A stretch of 64,000 nucleotides of DNA from Bacteroidota bacterium (GCA_017860345.1 JAFNAV010000019.1:25780-89779), one strand, 5' to 3'; positions 40,067 to 50,381 are shown, numbered from the stretch's first letter. Translations and numbers: made by a program. Notes: generated by a model from the letters alone, not told the origin.

Positions 40067-40400
40067 CAATAATTGGTATGTTTGAAATTTAATTTTATTG
40101 CTTATCCACATTAGTCAAGACACCTATTCGTTTCAAAAAATATGTGCCATTGTTAGCAAGGTAAACATATATTAAAACCACAATAGGCACAATAGAAAGA
40201 AAACTTATGTTCAAACATGTAATATAGAGTATAATAGGCAAATGCCTATCGGCATTTAAATTTAAATAAACTGTAAAGTGTTAATCAACAAATCCTTGTT
40301 CTAATGTGTTTGTTGAGGTTAAAATCTTATAGCTCAACCGAAAGGGATAAGCAGTTTAATTTTTTTTATGTTCGCTTATTTGTTGCTTGTTCTCTGGTGT

Positions 40401-41471
40401 TTACAGTCCCAAATGTTCTTTTCCGTATTGTCGCCACATATCGATAAGATCCTGCATATCTTTGGGCAATTCGCTCTCGAAGTGCATGTATTCACCAGTA
40501 GAGGGGTGTACAAATCCCAGTGTTTTGGCATGCAAAGCTTGCCGCGGACATGTAAAAAAACAATTCTTTACAAAAAGTTTATAATATGCCGATGTTGACC
40601 CTCTCAGTATCACATTACCACCATAGCGTTCGTCATTAAACAGCGTATGTCCGATGTGTTTCATGTGTACGCGTATCTGATGCGTTCTGCCGGTTTCGAG
40701 CCTGCACTCAACCAATGTTACATAGCCTAAACGTTCCAGTACCTTATAATGCGTTACAGCATGCTTGGCAAAAGGGTTTTCTCCCTCCGGGAAAACGGTG
40801 AATTGCATCCTGTCGCTCGGGTTGCGCGCCAAATCGCCCCGGATGGTGCCTTCGTTTTCTTTTACATTGCCCCATACAAGTGCCTGATAGCGGCGTTGTG
40901 TGGTTTTTTCAAAAAACTGACGCCCCAGATGCGTTTTGGCATTTTCGTTTTTTGCCAGTAATAGTAAGCCCGAAGTGTCTTTATCAATACGATGAACCAG
41001 CCCTATTCGCGGGTCGTTGAAGTCGAACCGCGGGTCGCCTTGCAGGTGCCATGCCACAGCGTTGAGCAAAGTACCGTCGAAGTTGCCAAAACCGGGGTGT
41101 ACTACCAGTCCGGGTTGCTTATTAACCAGTAAGATGTCCTCATCTTCGTATACAATATTGATGGGGATATTCTGGGGTATAATTTCGAAATGGCTGGGAG
41201 GATAGGCCAGCATAATGGTGATAATATCGAAAGGTTTCACGCGGTAATTTGATTTTACCGGTTTGTCGTTTACCCTGATATTGCCTACGTCAGCAGCCTC
41301 CTGTATGCGGTTACGCGATATTTTGGACATGTAGTTGACAAGGTACTTGTCAATTCGTACCAAAGCCTGACCTTTGTCTACTACAAAGCGGTAGTGTTCA
41401 AAGAGTTCCTGGCCGTCACTTAGTTCCTCGATATCTTCGTCTTCAATTTCTTCTATATAGTCTTCGTTCAC
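40401..41471 (-). CDS. rluD: RluA-family 23S rRNA pseudouridine synthase (RluD-like) with S4 domain
   Basis: S4 region RIDKYLVNYMSKISRNRIQEA; DPRIGLVHRIDKDTSGLLLLAKN; ETGRTHQIRVHMKHIGH. Confidence 0.94.
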   Translation of the reverse strand: MNEDYIEEIEDEDIEELSDGQELFEHYRFVVDKGQALVRIDKYLVNYMSKISRNRIQEAADVGNIRVNDKPVKSNYRVKPFDIITIMLAYPPSHFEIIPQNIPINIVYEDEDILLVNKQPGLVVHPGFGNFDGTLLNAVAWHLQGDPRFDFNDPRIGLVHRIDKDTSGLLLLAKNENAKTHLGRQFFEKTTQRRYQALVWGNVKENEGTIRGDLARNPSDRMQFTVFPEGENPFAKHAVTHYKVLERLGYVTLVECRLETGRTHQIRVHMKHIGHTLFNDERYGGNVILRGSTSAYYKLFVKNCFFTCPRQALHAKTLGFVHPSTGEYMHFESELPKDMQDLIDMWRQYGKEHLGL

Positions 41472-41574
41472 AGTTAGATTGATTTTTCAAAAAAATTTGT
41501 CAGAATTAACCTCTTGTTATTCAATATTTAGATGCGATATAACAGATGAAAGATTGTTTTTTTTTCAGTTCGAA

Positions 41575-42423
41575 TCAGAAAAATTCTTCTTCCGGGTCGG
41601 CCTGACTTTTTTCTTCAGTTTCGTCTTCGTCAAAAGTCTTGTTGAGTAAGGATTTATCTTTGGAAAGCCATACGTCTATTCTGGTGCCTGCTGCTACCGA
41701 TTTGCCGGCACCCGGTTTTTGTCTGTATATTACATAGTCACTTTCGTTGCCATTGGGCTCTACGTCGTATTCTACAGCGCCTATTACAACCGATGCCGAT
41801 AAAGCAGCCTGACGACCCTCGTCAAGCGTGAGCCCCTTAAGTCCGGGAACAGCCACGGATTCGCCTTCGCCCAGGCCGCTGCCTACTACCAGTACTACTG
41901 AGCTACCTTCGGGTATGCGGGTACCGGGTTGTATGGTTTTGCCAAGGTATTTTACCGAAATTACAAGGTCTTTATATTCCGACGGTGCACTTTCGACACT
42001 GCTTACGTTGATGCCTATGGCACGCAACATGGCATCTGCCTGGCGGTACGATACATCATCAACATCGGGCAAAGGAATCTTTCGTACCTGCATAGAGTTG
42101 ATAATCAGATATATAGGTCGGTTTCTTTTAACGGTGGAGTTGGCAGCCGGAATTTGTTCAATAACAGTGCCCAGTTTCTTACCCTTGATGTACACCGAGT
42201 CAATTACCTGAGGGTATAAATCATGTCCGGCAAGCATTTGCTGGGCCTCTTCAAGGTAAAGACCTTTGAGTTCGGGAACGGTTTCGGATTCGCCGTGGTG
42301 TGTGTAAAAATCAATGGCAATTAACGCTATCCATGCCAGAGCGACAAAGATAACACCAGCTAACAGCACGCGTTTGAGTATGTAACCTCCTGTACTTTCT
42401 TTCCAGAATTTTTTTAAATCCAT
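41575..42423 (-). CDS. PASTA domain membrane protein
   Basis: N-terminal TM; three PASTA-like repeats (VPELKGLYLEEAQQMLAGHDL; VPGLKGLTLDEGRQAALSAS). Confidence 0.9.
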   Translation of the reverse strand: MDLKKFWKESTGGYILKRVLLAGVIFVALAWIALIAIDFYTHHGESETVPELKGLYLEEAQQMLAGHDLYPQVIDSVYIKGKKLGTVIEQIPAANSTVKRNRPIYLIINSMQVRKIPLPDVDDVSYRQADAMLRAIGINVSSVESAPSEYKDLVISVKYLGKTIQPGTRIPEGSSVVLVVGSGLGEGESVAVPGLKGLTLDEGRQAALSASVVIGAVEYDVEPNGNESDYVIYRQKPGAGKSVAAGTRIDVWLSKDKSLLNKTFDEDETEEKSQADPEEEFF

Positions 42424-42610
42424 ATTTTGAGTCTGGTTTATTGGTTTAATGGTTAATTTATTGTGTTTCCCGAAATAAAGAGCCTATAGATTAGGAAAAA
42501 GCGGGAGCAATTGTCCAATTTATAGTTCATCTATTCAGTGAATTAACCAAAATCTAAATCCGCATTCAAAAATAGTGAAAAAATTGGTCAAAAGAGGTAT
42601 ATAAACAAAA

Positions 42611-42648
42611 AAAGTAAAAACTTCAACAGGAGCTTTTACTTTTTTTAT
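42611..42648 (-). terminator. Intrinsic terminator of rpmH
   Basis: GTAAAAACTTCAACAGGAGCTTTTAC hairpin with flanking A/T runs. Confidence 0.7.
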
Positions 42649-42667
42649 GCTGTTTGATGCAGAATGA

Positions 42668-42826
42668 TTACCCTTTGTGGCGTCCTTCATCGGCAACGGT
42701 GAGTTTTGATCTACCTTTGGCACGACGGGCTGCTAATACTCGGCGACCGTTGGCAGTTGCCATTCTTTCACGGAAACCGTGTTTGTTCCTTCTTTTTCTC
42801 TGCGAAGGTTGGAATGTCCTTTTCAT
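42668..42826 (-). CDS. rpmH: 50S ribosomal protein L34 (52 aa, absent from supplied ORF track)
   Basis: My translation of minus strand: [52 protein letters not shown]. Confidence 0.97.
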   Translation of the reverse strand: MKRTFQPSQRKRRNKHGFRERMATANGRRVLAARRAKGRSKLTVADEGRHKG

Positions 42827-43123
42827 TGCTTATCTTGTTTTTATTGTTATTTTTCGATATTTGGGATTCGGGACTGCAAAATTAGAGGTTTTTTTTGAAC
42901 TGGCAAATTGTTGATAACTTTTTCTTTGTGTTTTTTTTTACCAACCAGCCTTCTTCTGTTTTGGCTCTACAGCGTAATGCAATTTTTAAATTTTGGAGTT
43001 TTATCAAAAAGCATCTATATTTTTTTAAATAAATATTTGATTATGATTGATTTATGGTTGTTTTTATAATATTGGTTATACTTAAATTGGTTTATGGTCA
43101 ATTATAATGGATATTAAAAATAC

Positions 43124-43900
43124 TTAGCGTGTTTTTTGATAGAACTTTACCCAATCGATTGTCATCGAGGTAGGAAAAATCGAATTGTCGACCTTGCCTC
43201 CCAAATTTCCACCGATGGCCACATTGAAAATTAAATAGGCTGGTTTGTCGAACGGCCAGTTTGCGGCATTTTTTGGTTCCGGATTATAATGATACACCTT
43301 TTTTCCATCTACAAAAAACGTAATATAATCGGGAGTCCACTCCATGGCATAGATGTGATATTTGTCGTAAGGGCGTTCTATCCTGATGGTGCTGGTGTAA
43401 GGAGTGGCTCCATAGCCCGATGGATTGTGTATAGAAGTAAGTACAATGCCTGAATTGTTGCCCACATGTTCCATGATGTCCAGCTCGCCGCAGGCAGGCC
43501 AACCTACCTGGTCGATATTATTACCCAGCATCCAAAGGGCTGGCCATGTACCCTTGCCGGCAGGTAGTTTGGCCTTAATTTCGACATAGCCGTAGGTGAA
43601 AATCCGTTTGTTTTCGGTTATCATACGCGCCGAGGTATATTCACCGTTTTGGTAGCGGGCTGTGAGGATAAGTTTGCCACCTTTTTGTTCTGCATTTTCA
43701 CCTTTGGTATAACGTTGTAATTCGTTATTAACCCACCCTGGAGGTGCCACTTCGTGAGTCCAGGAGCTGGTATCAATTTGCTGTTTCGAGAAATTGTCCT
43801 GCCATACAAGTTTATAGCCTTTACGGGCTTGTATGTTAGTCGTTGAAATCAGGATGAGCAACATCAATACAACCATTAAATTTTGTTTTTTCATTTTCAT
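43124..43900 (-). CDS. Glycoside hydrolase family 16 protein
   Basis: Signal peptide; WPALWMLGNN, CGELDIMEHVGNNSG catalytic motif, YHIYAMEWTPDYITFFVDGK. Confidence 0.93.
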   Translation of the reverse strand: MKMKKQNLMVVLMLLILISTTNIQARKGYKLVWQDNFSKQQIDTSSWTHEVAPPGWVNNELQRYTKGENAEQKGGKLILTARYQNGEYTSARMITENKRIFTYGYVEIKAKLPAGKGTWPALWMLGNNIDQVGWPACGELDIMEHVGNNSGIVLTSIHNPSGYGATPYTSTIRIERPYDKYHIYAMEWTPDYITFFVDGKKVYHYNPEPKNAANWPFDKPAYLIFNVAIGGNLGGKVDNSIFPTSMTIDWVKFYQKTR

Positions 43901-43933
43901 TTGATTTAATTAAAAAAAACACGAAAGCATCAG

Positions 43934-45367
43934 TTAATTCAATTCTTTTATATAATGATTCCCAAACCGGTCAATAACTTCGACTTTGATTTTGGCATCG
44001 GGATTTTCGGGTGTAGCTTTAAACAAATGTTGCGTTTGTCCAACACTTAACCACGCATGTTTTTTGTTTTTTCCCGGTTTATAGAGCTCTGCGGCATAAG
44101 GATCTTCGCCCCAATAGCGAAGCATTTCGCCTTTGAGTACGCCATTTTCGTACCAATATACTTTCCAAAGTGGGTCGTAATTGTAAACATTAGCTATAAA
44201 GCAATCGGGGTATGCGGTGTCGGTTCCTGTTTTATATAGTTTGAATTGCTCGGTTTTGTTTTGGTTCACACCTTTAAAGTACCAGGTCAGGCTATCACCG
44301 TTTACCTCGTAAACGGTATAGCTTTTGGGCGCACCATCCGTACAAACTTCGCCTTGCCACCAGGCACCGCAGGCAGCAGCATGTACGTGTTCGCTGATAT
44401 GGGGTGCGGCCTGTGTGTACCATTGGGTATGACTATGGCCGGCCAGAATATGCGTGTTGTAAGGCGATAGTATTTTATATAATGCTTCGCGGTTTAATAC
44501 TGAATTCGACATTTCGGTGGCAAAGCTCCCGGCTTTTTCAGACTCACCGTAAATGGTAGGTATGTGCATGGTAACGATTACTGTGCTTCCGGGTTTTACC
44601 CACTGTAAGTCTTGCTCTAACCATTGTAGTTGGTTTTCGTCGATATATCCGATATAGCGATACGAAAATCCGTAATAGAACACATTTTTGAGTACTACAT
44701 AATGGATATTACCTACGTTGAACGAGTAATGCGTGGGACCAAATGCAGCCGAAAAAGATTGGGCTGACAGCTCGTTGGAACGGTTGTTATAATCCATGTC
44801 ATGATTGCCTATTGCCTGATAAAAAGGCACTTTCAAAGGAGCAATAACCTGTTTGTATGTATCGAAAAAATTCAACCGGTCGAATACATTGTCGCCAGCA
44901 CTGATGGCATGCACCGGTATATCGGCCGGAAACTCAGCGATGGTTTTATTTACCTCGGCCACAACTTCTTTTAGCTGGTCAAATTCATCCAAATCAAGTA
45001 CCTGAGGATCGGCCCATAGAATAAAGGCGTGTTTCCATTGCGATTTTTCGGATTTTCGGATTTGAAAAATTACTTGTTGGTTTTTCAGGCTGTGATTAAT
45101 TTTCTCGAAAAATACAGGGATGCTGTTTTGTATTGGCGACTCGTAGCCAGAGGGTAAACTGTAATAAACATAGTTACTGTTTTCGGAAGTATTCAGCCTG
45201 AATTTTCCGTTTTTATCGGTCAGCACTATGTTTTTGCCATCAGTTATCTGAATTGAAGGCACGGGTTTACCATCGGCTATAACTTTCCCTGTTACCAGTA
45301 CCTCCTGGGCTGCAAAGATATTTAGCCCTAATAAAATCGACAGAATCAGCGAGTAAAGTTTTTTCAT
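43934..45367 (-). CDS. Calcineurin-like phosphoesterase with N- and C-terminal accessory domains
   Basis: Signal peptide; WADPQVLD, AISAGDNVFD, QAIGNHDMDY, ILAGHSHTQWY. Confidence 0.9.
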   Translation of the reverse strand: MKKLYSLILSILLGLNIFAAQEVLVTGKVIADGKPVPSIQITDGKNIVLTDKNGKFRLNTSENSNYVYYSLPSGYESPIQNSIPVFFEKINHSLKNQQVIFQIRKSEKSQWKHAFILWADPQVLDLDEFDQLKEVVAEVNKTIAEFPADIPVHAISAGDNVFDRLNFFDTYKQVIAPLKVPFYQAIGNHDMDYNNRSNELSAQSFSAAFGPTHYSFNVGNIHYVVLKNVFYYGFSYRYIGYIDENQLQWLEQDLQWVKPGSTVIVTMHIPTIYGESEKAGSFATEMSNSVLNREALYKILSPYNTHILAGHSHTQWYTQAAPHISEHVHAAACGAWWQGEVCTDGAPKSYTVYEVNGDSLTWYFKGVNQNKTEQFKLYKTGTDTAYPDCFIANVYNYDPLWKVYWYENGVLKGEMLRYWGEDPYAAELYKPGKNKKHAWLSVGQTQHLFKATPENPDAKIKVEVIDRFGNHYIKELN

Positions 45368-46056
45368 TTTGTATAATGTGTTTGATAGTTTTGAATAAAT
45401 CCGGCAATGTAGGCCGCCTGAAGTTTCCGGTACACTGTGGTGTAATGCACGTGATCGATGTAAGCATCGAGCGGGAACTTTGCAGAAAAAGCATAAAGGT
45501 CAATAACGGGGATGTTTTTTGATTTAAAAACGCTGTCAGCCAAAGAATTATAGGCGAGCACATCTTTGTTGAACCGATGAAACGAATGACTTTTGGCGTT
45601 GTGAATTGAGTCGTTTACGGGAGTGCTGTTTACCCATATCAACTGGGTTTTTAGCTTCTTTGCCAGATTATATATTTTGTTCAGGTTGTGTTTATATTCG
45701 TCAATGTCAATTTGAACCTTGCCCGTTTGCGGGTTTGTTTTAATGTCGTGCAGTCCGCAATTGACCAACAGAATATCCTCACTGAATGTATGACTGGCGT
45801 ATAACTTTTCCATATATTGCACCACCATACGGGAGTCGCCGCCATTGGCTCCAGCAGGATTGTCCAGATTTTTCATGGATTGGCCCTCGTCGCGTTTTCG
45901 GTCGTATTCATATTTCCCATCTAAAAAGGTTTCCAAATATGGTCCGTAAAAAATTGAAATGCTATCGCCAATCACAAACAGTTTGGGTTTGTAATTAGAA
46001 AAAGAAAGCAGGGCGAAAGCCAGAATTAATAGAATTATACTTTTTGTTTTATTCAT
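45364..46056 (-). CDS. SGNH/GDSL hydrolase
   Basis: FVIGDSISIFYGPYLE (GDS), NCGLHDIK, DHVHYTTVY (DxxH). Confidence 0.88.
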   Translation of the reverse strand: MNKTKSIILLILAFALLSFSNYKPKLFVIGDSISIFYGPYLETFLDGKYEYDRKRDEGQSMKNLDNPAGANGGDSRMVVQYMEKLYASHTFSEDILLVNCGLHDIKTNPQTGKVQIDIDEYKHNLNKIYNLAKKLKTQLIWVNSTPVNDSIHNAKSHSFHRFNKDVLAYNSLADSVFKSKNIPVIDLYAFSAKFPLDAYIDHVHYTTVYRKLQAAYIAGFIQNYQTHYTK

Positions 46057-46720
46057 GGGAAAAGTTTTTTTGTATTATCCGGTTAATCTGTAGTGCAATT
46101 TCCTGATACCCTTTTACGGTGTAATGCACCCCATCGCTGGTCAGTTTGTTGCGGTAAGGATACATAAATTTGAAAATATTCAGAAACAAAATATCTTTCT
46201 CTTTCGCAGTTTTCCCCATCCGCGGAACAAGCATTTTTAGCCGACCATTCATACCCTTGTATTTTTCAGTCAGAACAGAGTCGTCGGCAGCAGGAGGCGG
46301 CGAAACAAGCAGAATGTGAGTTTGGCTATTTTCCGGAAAAACAGCCCTTATTTCTTCTAATAACCGATTCCAATTGCTTATACTTTCGTTGGTTTTTCCG
46401 TCGAAAACGGCTTTACAATCATTTGTCCCCAACAGAACCAATATTACATCAATTTTGCCAAGCTGGTCGTTACCGCGTCGAATATAGCTTTTGATATTCC
46501 TGAGTGTATTCAAGGTATCCCGATCGTTATTTTTAAAACCAATGGTGTTGCCGGATATCGAAAGATTGCAGAAATGATCGTTGGGTCGTAGTTTCTTGAG
46601 CTGATTTACCCAGCCTATATCCATCGCGCCATGAGAATCGCCCAATACAAGAAAATTTCCAGCTTGAGAAACAGTACATATCAGCAAGAAGAAAGCAGAA
46701 AACATAAAGTGTTTCAGCAT
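46049..46720 (-). CDS. SGNH/GDSL hydrolase
   Basis: LVLGDSHGAMDIGW, LLGTNDCKAVF, SDGVHYTVKGYQ (DxxH). Confidence 0.88.
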   Translation of the reverse strand: MLKHFMFSAFFLLICTVSQAGNFLVLGDSHGAMDIGWVNQLKKLRPNDHFCNLSISGNTIGFKNNDRDTLNTLRNIKSYIRRGNDQLGKIDVILVLLGTNDCKAVFDGKTNESISNWNRLLEEIRAVFPENSQTHILLVSPPPAADDSVLTEKYKGMNGRLKMLVPRMGKTAKEKDILFLNIFKFMYPYRNKLTSDGVHYTVKGYQEIALQINRIIQKNFSHE

Positions 46721-46726
46721 GTTTAT

Positions 46727-48508
46727 TTACTTTAAAAAGGTTAGCGTAAATGTAGCCTTTTTGTTTTTAGGCCATTGCAAATATACCGATTCGGTTTTGG
46801 ATTCACAGCGGTTCAGGAGAATAGCTTTACCATTAAGTTTCATATTTTTTATTTTTTTAGTCGAATGGATTTTAAGCTGTATTGTTCTGATGTTGCTCAT
46901 TCCTTTGTACGAACCCGTAAAAGGAAAAATGATAAAAGTTTCGTTATTCACTTTACCATTTATTAACTGCATTTTTGTTTTAGCTATTTCACCATGCAGA
47001 TAAGCATTGCTTCGTCCGTCGTCTTCGATAAGGGTGAATTCGCCATTGGCACCGGGATAAATATGTACAATCAGGGTATCGTTGGTGCCTTTTTCAATGG
47101 ATGAAGCGTACCTGCGCATAGGAATAATTGAACCCTGACGTACAAACAAGGGAATTTCGCCAATAGGTGCCGATACATCAATTTTGCTGCCTCCATGAAT
47201 GGTTTGGTCTGTCCAGTAATTAATCCAGTTTCCTGTCGGCAAATTCACCGTTCTGCTGTTGGCCGATTGCTTATAAACAGGAGCTACGAGAAACGCATGG
47301 CCAAATAAATAATCGAAAGTATTTTCAGGTAAAGCCTGCATCATCTGCTGCCCATTGAGCCGTACCCGGTGAGCGCATGAGTAGATGTAGGGGAAGAGTT
47401 CCATACGCAGATGAGTGTATTTTCTGAACAAAGAGTCGGCTCGCTCAGAAAGCAAATATGCCATGTTTGAAGTAGGGTTTTCGGGCTGAGAGAACACTTC
47501 TACAATCGGGGTGAAAATTGAAAACTGTAACCAGCGTATATAAAGTTCTTCGTCTAATTTATCAGTTTTCCCCATATCGAATCCCCCCAAATCATTTGTC
47601 AGAAAAGGGATGCTGCTGCTTGGTTTCTGAGGGTCGGTAAACATTGATATATTTTCTTTCAAAGCCACCGGCGGCACCCACGAATTAAATTCTTTTGTTG
47701 GGTTTACCACGTCCCAATCGGTACGCGTGTCATCAGTCCATTTGGCGGGATATCGCTTGTATCCTTCGCGCTCTTGTCCGCCTGTGTGCGAAAGAATAAA
47801 TCCGCGTCCTTCGGTTTCATTGCCCATTTCCTGCGAAATTTCAAACATAGCCTTGCAAACCTCAATGGCAGAGGTACGATCCAGCTTCAGAAAATCGGCC
47901 CCTTCATCAAAAAAAGTTTTCATCTTCTGCTTAAAATAGGCTACGGCTTGTGGATTGTTGAAATCGATGTTGCCACACAAAGTGCCTTTGTTTTTACCTT
48001 CGGCTTGATGCATGGCCGTGGTGGTGCTGTAATTGTGCCATGGATTATGCTCTACATATTTATTCCTGAAAAATCCTTTTTCATCAAAATCCCTGAAAGC
48101 AGTTTCATTTCCGGTTTCAAAGATGCAATCCCAAATCCAGAAACCACCTTTGATATTGCGTTTTTGCATGAAATCCCACATGGCTTTGCGATTAGGAAAT
48201 TCCACAGTATCTGCCACAAAATCGATATATTTTGCAGGGCCGCTTCCTTTATTGCCAAAGCTCCAGAACCATGAATCAATCCAATATGCGTCAATAGGAT
48301 AATCGTGCGAAATAATTTCATTAATCCTTGAGATGGTTTGTTGCTGGTTGGTATAGCCGCCATATAACACCCCAAATGCCCATGCCGGAGGTAGCACCAC
48401 ATTGCTGTCGGCTGGTTGGGGGATGTTGTTTGAAAATAGAGGACATGATAAACCAATAAATAGCAAACAGACAATAAAAAATGATCGAGAAAAAGTTATT
48501 ACTATCAT
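46727..48508 (-). CDS. Glycoside hydrolase family 31 protein
   Basis: WAFGVLYGGYTNQQQ, YWIDSWFW, FLKLDRTS, LTNDLGGFDM, EVFSQPEN, LFPYIYSCAHRVRLNG, C-terminal DUF5110-like beta sheet. Confidence 0.9.
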   Translation of the reverse strand: MIVITFSRSFFIVCLLFIGLSCPLFSNNIPQPADSNVVLPPAWAFGVLYGGYTNQQQTISRINEIISHDYPIDAYWIDSWFWSFGNKGSGPAKYIDFVADTVEFPNRKAMWDFMQKRNIKGGFWIWDCIFETGNETAFRDFDEKGFFRNKYVEHNPWHNYSTTTAMHQAEGKNKGTLCGNIDFNNPQAVAYFKQKMKTFFDEGADFLKLDRTSAIEVCKAMFEISQEMGNETEGRGFILSHTGGQEREGYKRYPAKWTDDTRTDWDVVNPTKEFNSWVPPVALKENISMFTDPQKPSSSIPFLTNDLGGFDMGKTDKLDEELYIRWLQFSIFTPIVEVFSQPENPTSNMAYLLSERADSLFRKYTHLRMELFPYIYSCAHRVRLNGQQMMQALPENTFDYLFGHAFLVAPVYKQSANSRTVNLPTGNWINYWTDQTIHGGSKIDVSAPIGEIPLFVRQGSIIPMRRYASSIEKGTNDTLIVHIYPGANGEFTLIEDDGRSNAYLHGEIAKTKMQLINGKVNNETFIIFPFTGSYKGMSNIRTIQLKIHSTKKIKNMKLNGKAILLNRCESKTESVYLQWPKNKKATFTLTFLK

Positions 48509-48530
48509 AACGAAATGTGCTGAAAAATTA

Positions 48531-48555
48531 ACTCAACCGGCAAACCCGGTTGAGT
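48531..48555. terminator. Hairpin in susD-GH31 intergenic region
   Basis: ACTCAACCGG-CAAAC-CCGGTTGAGT, perfect 10-bp arms. Confidence 0.6.
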
Positions 48556-48718
48556 CTGTAAAAAAAACTAATACCAAGTCAATCCCATGACTTACCAATT
48601 ATTTATTTGAGAATACTCCGCAATCAATCAGAATAATGTATGGTTCATTACGTACGTTTTTGCTGAGAATGATAACTTGGATTGATTCCTAAATCTGTGA
48701 ATTGAATCAAAAGAAATT

Positions 48719-48782
48719 CTCCCCCAACTCCTTCCTTTGTTTTGGGGAGGAGCTTTCACCCTGATTAAGGATGATGAGGGAG
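48719..48782. repeat. Possible dispersed-repeat remnant
   Basis: TCCCCCAACTCCTTCCTTTGTTTTGGGGAGGAGCTTTCACCCTGATTAAGGATGATGAGGG. Confidence 0.4.
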
Positions 48783-48836
48783 AAAACTATCCGTTTCGAT
48801 TAGGTAAAACCTTGAGTAAAAACAACCGAATACATA

Positions 48837-50360
48837 CTATTTCAATATCCACATGACATTGTTCGGATCATCCGAACCATTCCATTGTCTTTTGAGTGCA
48901 ATTATTAGATTATCAAGATTGTAGCTGTATTCAGAATCTGGATACATATTGCGTTTAGGAAATCCACCACCAACACCAGTGTTCAAGTTAGTCGCTTCAT
49001 TATACGGGAGATCTGGATAATTATTAAGAAGGTAATTAAATGATTCGTATTGAGGCTGCATAAATCCTGCCAAGTAACGCTGCATCCAAATCTGCTTGAG
49101 TTGTTCGTCCGGAGTTGTAGCAAAGGCTGCATCACCTGTAAAATAATTATCTATGTAGGTTTGTGTGATAGGTTTTGTATGAGCTTTGGATGCATCGGTT
49201 GCCATATAAAAACTCAAAGATGCTTTAACTCCACTCTCATAATAATCTTTGGCTGTTCCTGTTGTAATCCACCCTCTTATCCTAGCTTCTGCTAAAGCGA
49301 ATTGTTGTTCGACATAGCCCATTACCACCCGAGGTTCAGATGCTTTTACATCGTAGTACCTTCCATTAACCAACGAAAAAAGTTTTCTTTGATTATTATC
49401 CGCCTGAATTTGGTTAAAAGGAGCCACCACGTCCATACCATTGTAAGCTGCCATATCTCCTTCTGTATATCCTGCAGAAATTTTAGCAGGGGCTGGATCA
49501 GCGAAATAAAACAACCTATAGTCATTCAACCGTTTGAGGTTATTTACCACAAAATCACTTACGCATTGTGTATTGTAATATAAGTTACGTGCTCCATATA
49601 CAGGGTGGTTTTGAACATCGTTGTATACCAAGCCAAGATATGTTCCGGGATCAAGTAAAAAGCCTGAAGAAACAATGGATTGGAAACGATTTTTTACATC
49701 TAATGAGGCCACATCGGTTTTTTTGCTTAGAGCAATTAAAACTCTTAAAGTGAAAGCATTGACCGCCTTGCGCCATTTCTTAGCATCACCGGCAAAAGGT
49801 GTGGGATCTCCATCAAAATTAATTCCTTTGGCAAAGAGGGCTTCTGCTTCTTTTAGCTCGTTTAAGACACCCAATACAACAGTTTCTTGCGTATCGTATT
49901 GGGGTTTGTAGTTTCCTTGGCTTGCCAATCCAGCTTCTGAATAGGGGATATCTCCTAAGGATATTGTAGCATTCCAGAAAGTCATAGCGCGTGAGAATTT
50001 GGCTATTGCCTGATACGATTCCTTTTGAGGATTCCCCTCAGCCATTTCAAGCATTTTATTGATTGTCTGAACCGAGGTAAAACTGAAATAACCTTTTCCC
50101 ACCTGATTATATTGAGAAACAGTTAAACCATATGCACTACCCTGATATTTAGGTAAAAAATATTGACTAAGGTAGGCTGAGGCATCAGCACCACCGTATT
50201 TGACCATCCCAAGAATAACATTTGTAGCCAACATGGAAGGAGAAGCGGTTGTTACAGTATTTGGATTGGTGTTTAATTCATCAAAGTTATCGGTGCACCC
50301 CATTAGAAATATGCCTAAGATAATGGCTACTAAAATATTATATTTTTTTATTTTTTTCAT
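48837..50360 (-). CDS. SusD/RagB-family nutrient-binding outer-membrane lipoprotein
   Basis: Lipobox FLMGCTDNFDELNTNPNTVT; WRKAVNAFTLRVLIALS; C-terminal RNMYPDSEYSYN. Confidence 0.94.
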   Translation of the reverse strand: MKKIKKYNILVAIILGIFLMGCTDNFDELNTNPNTVTTASPSMLATNVILGMVKYGGADASAYLSQYFLPKYQGSAYGLTVSQYNQVGKGYFSFTSVQTINKMLEMAEGNPQKESYQAIAKFSRAMTFWNATISLGDIPYSEAGLASQGNYKPQYDTQETVVLGVLNELKEAEALFAKGINFDGDPTPFAGDAKKWRKAVNAFTLRVLIALSKKTDVASLDVKNRFQSIVSSGFLLDPGTYLGLVYNDVQNHPVYGARNLYYNTQCVSDFVVNNLKRLNDYRLFYFADPAPAKISAGYTEGDMAAYNGMDVVAPFNQIQADNNQRKLFSLVNGRYYDVKASEPRVVMGYVEQQFALAEARIRGWITTGTAKDYYESGVKASLSFYMATDASKAHTKPITQTYIDNYFTGDAAFATTPDEQLKQIWMQRYLAGFMQPQYESFNYLLNNYPDLPYNEATNLNTGVGGGFPKRNMYPDSEYSYNLDNLIIALKRQWNGSDDPNNVMWILK

Positions 50361-50381
50361 GACGTTTTCAAATGTTAATAG

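Noticed and set aside
40102-40110. Perfect DnaA-box-like TTATCCACA as a replication origin signal
   Set aside because: Single isolated 9-mer; no cluster of boxes, DUE or dnaA nearby, so not called as oriC.
41565-41590. tRNA T-arm-like GTTCGAATC
   Set aside because: No acceptor, D or anticodon arms around it; lies at the end of the PASTA gene.
42535-42723. ORF 42535..42723 (minus) as a gene
   Set aside because: Overlaps the 3' end of rpmH in another frame and covers its terminator.
39934-48782. The 39.94-kb and 48.72-kb G/C-run sequences as the same repeat family as the parE REP-like pair
   Set aside because: Only loose resemblance (shared CTGATT.AGG.TGATG stretch); kept as low-confidence repeats and not merged with the CCCCTAAATCCCC family.
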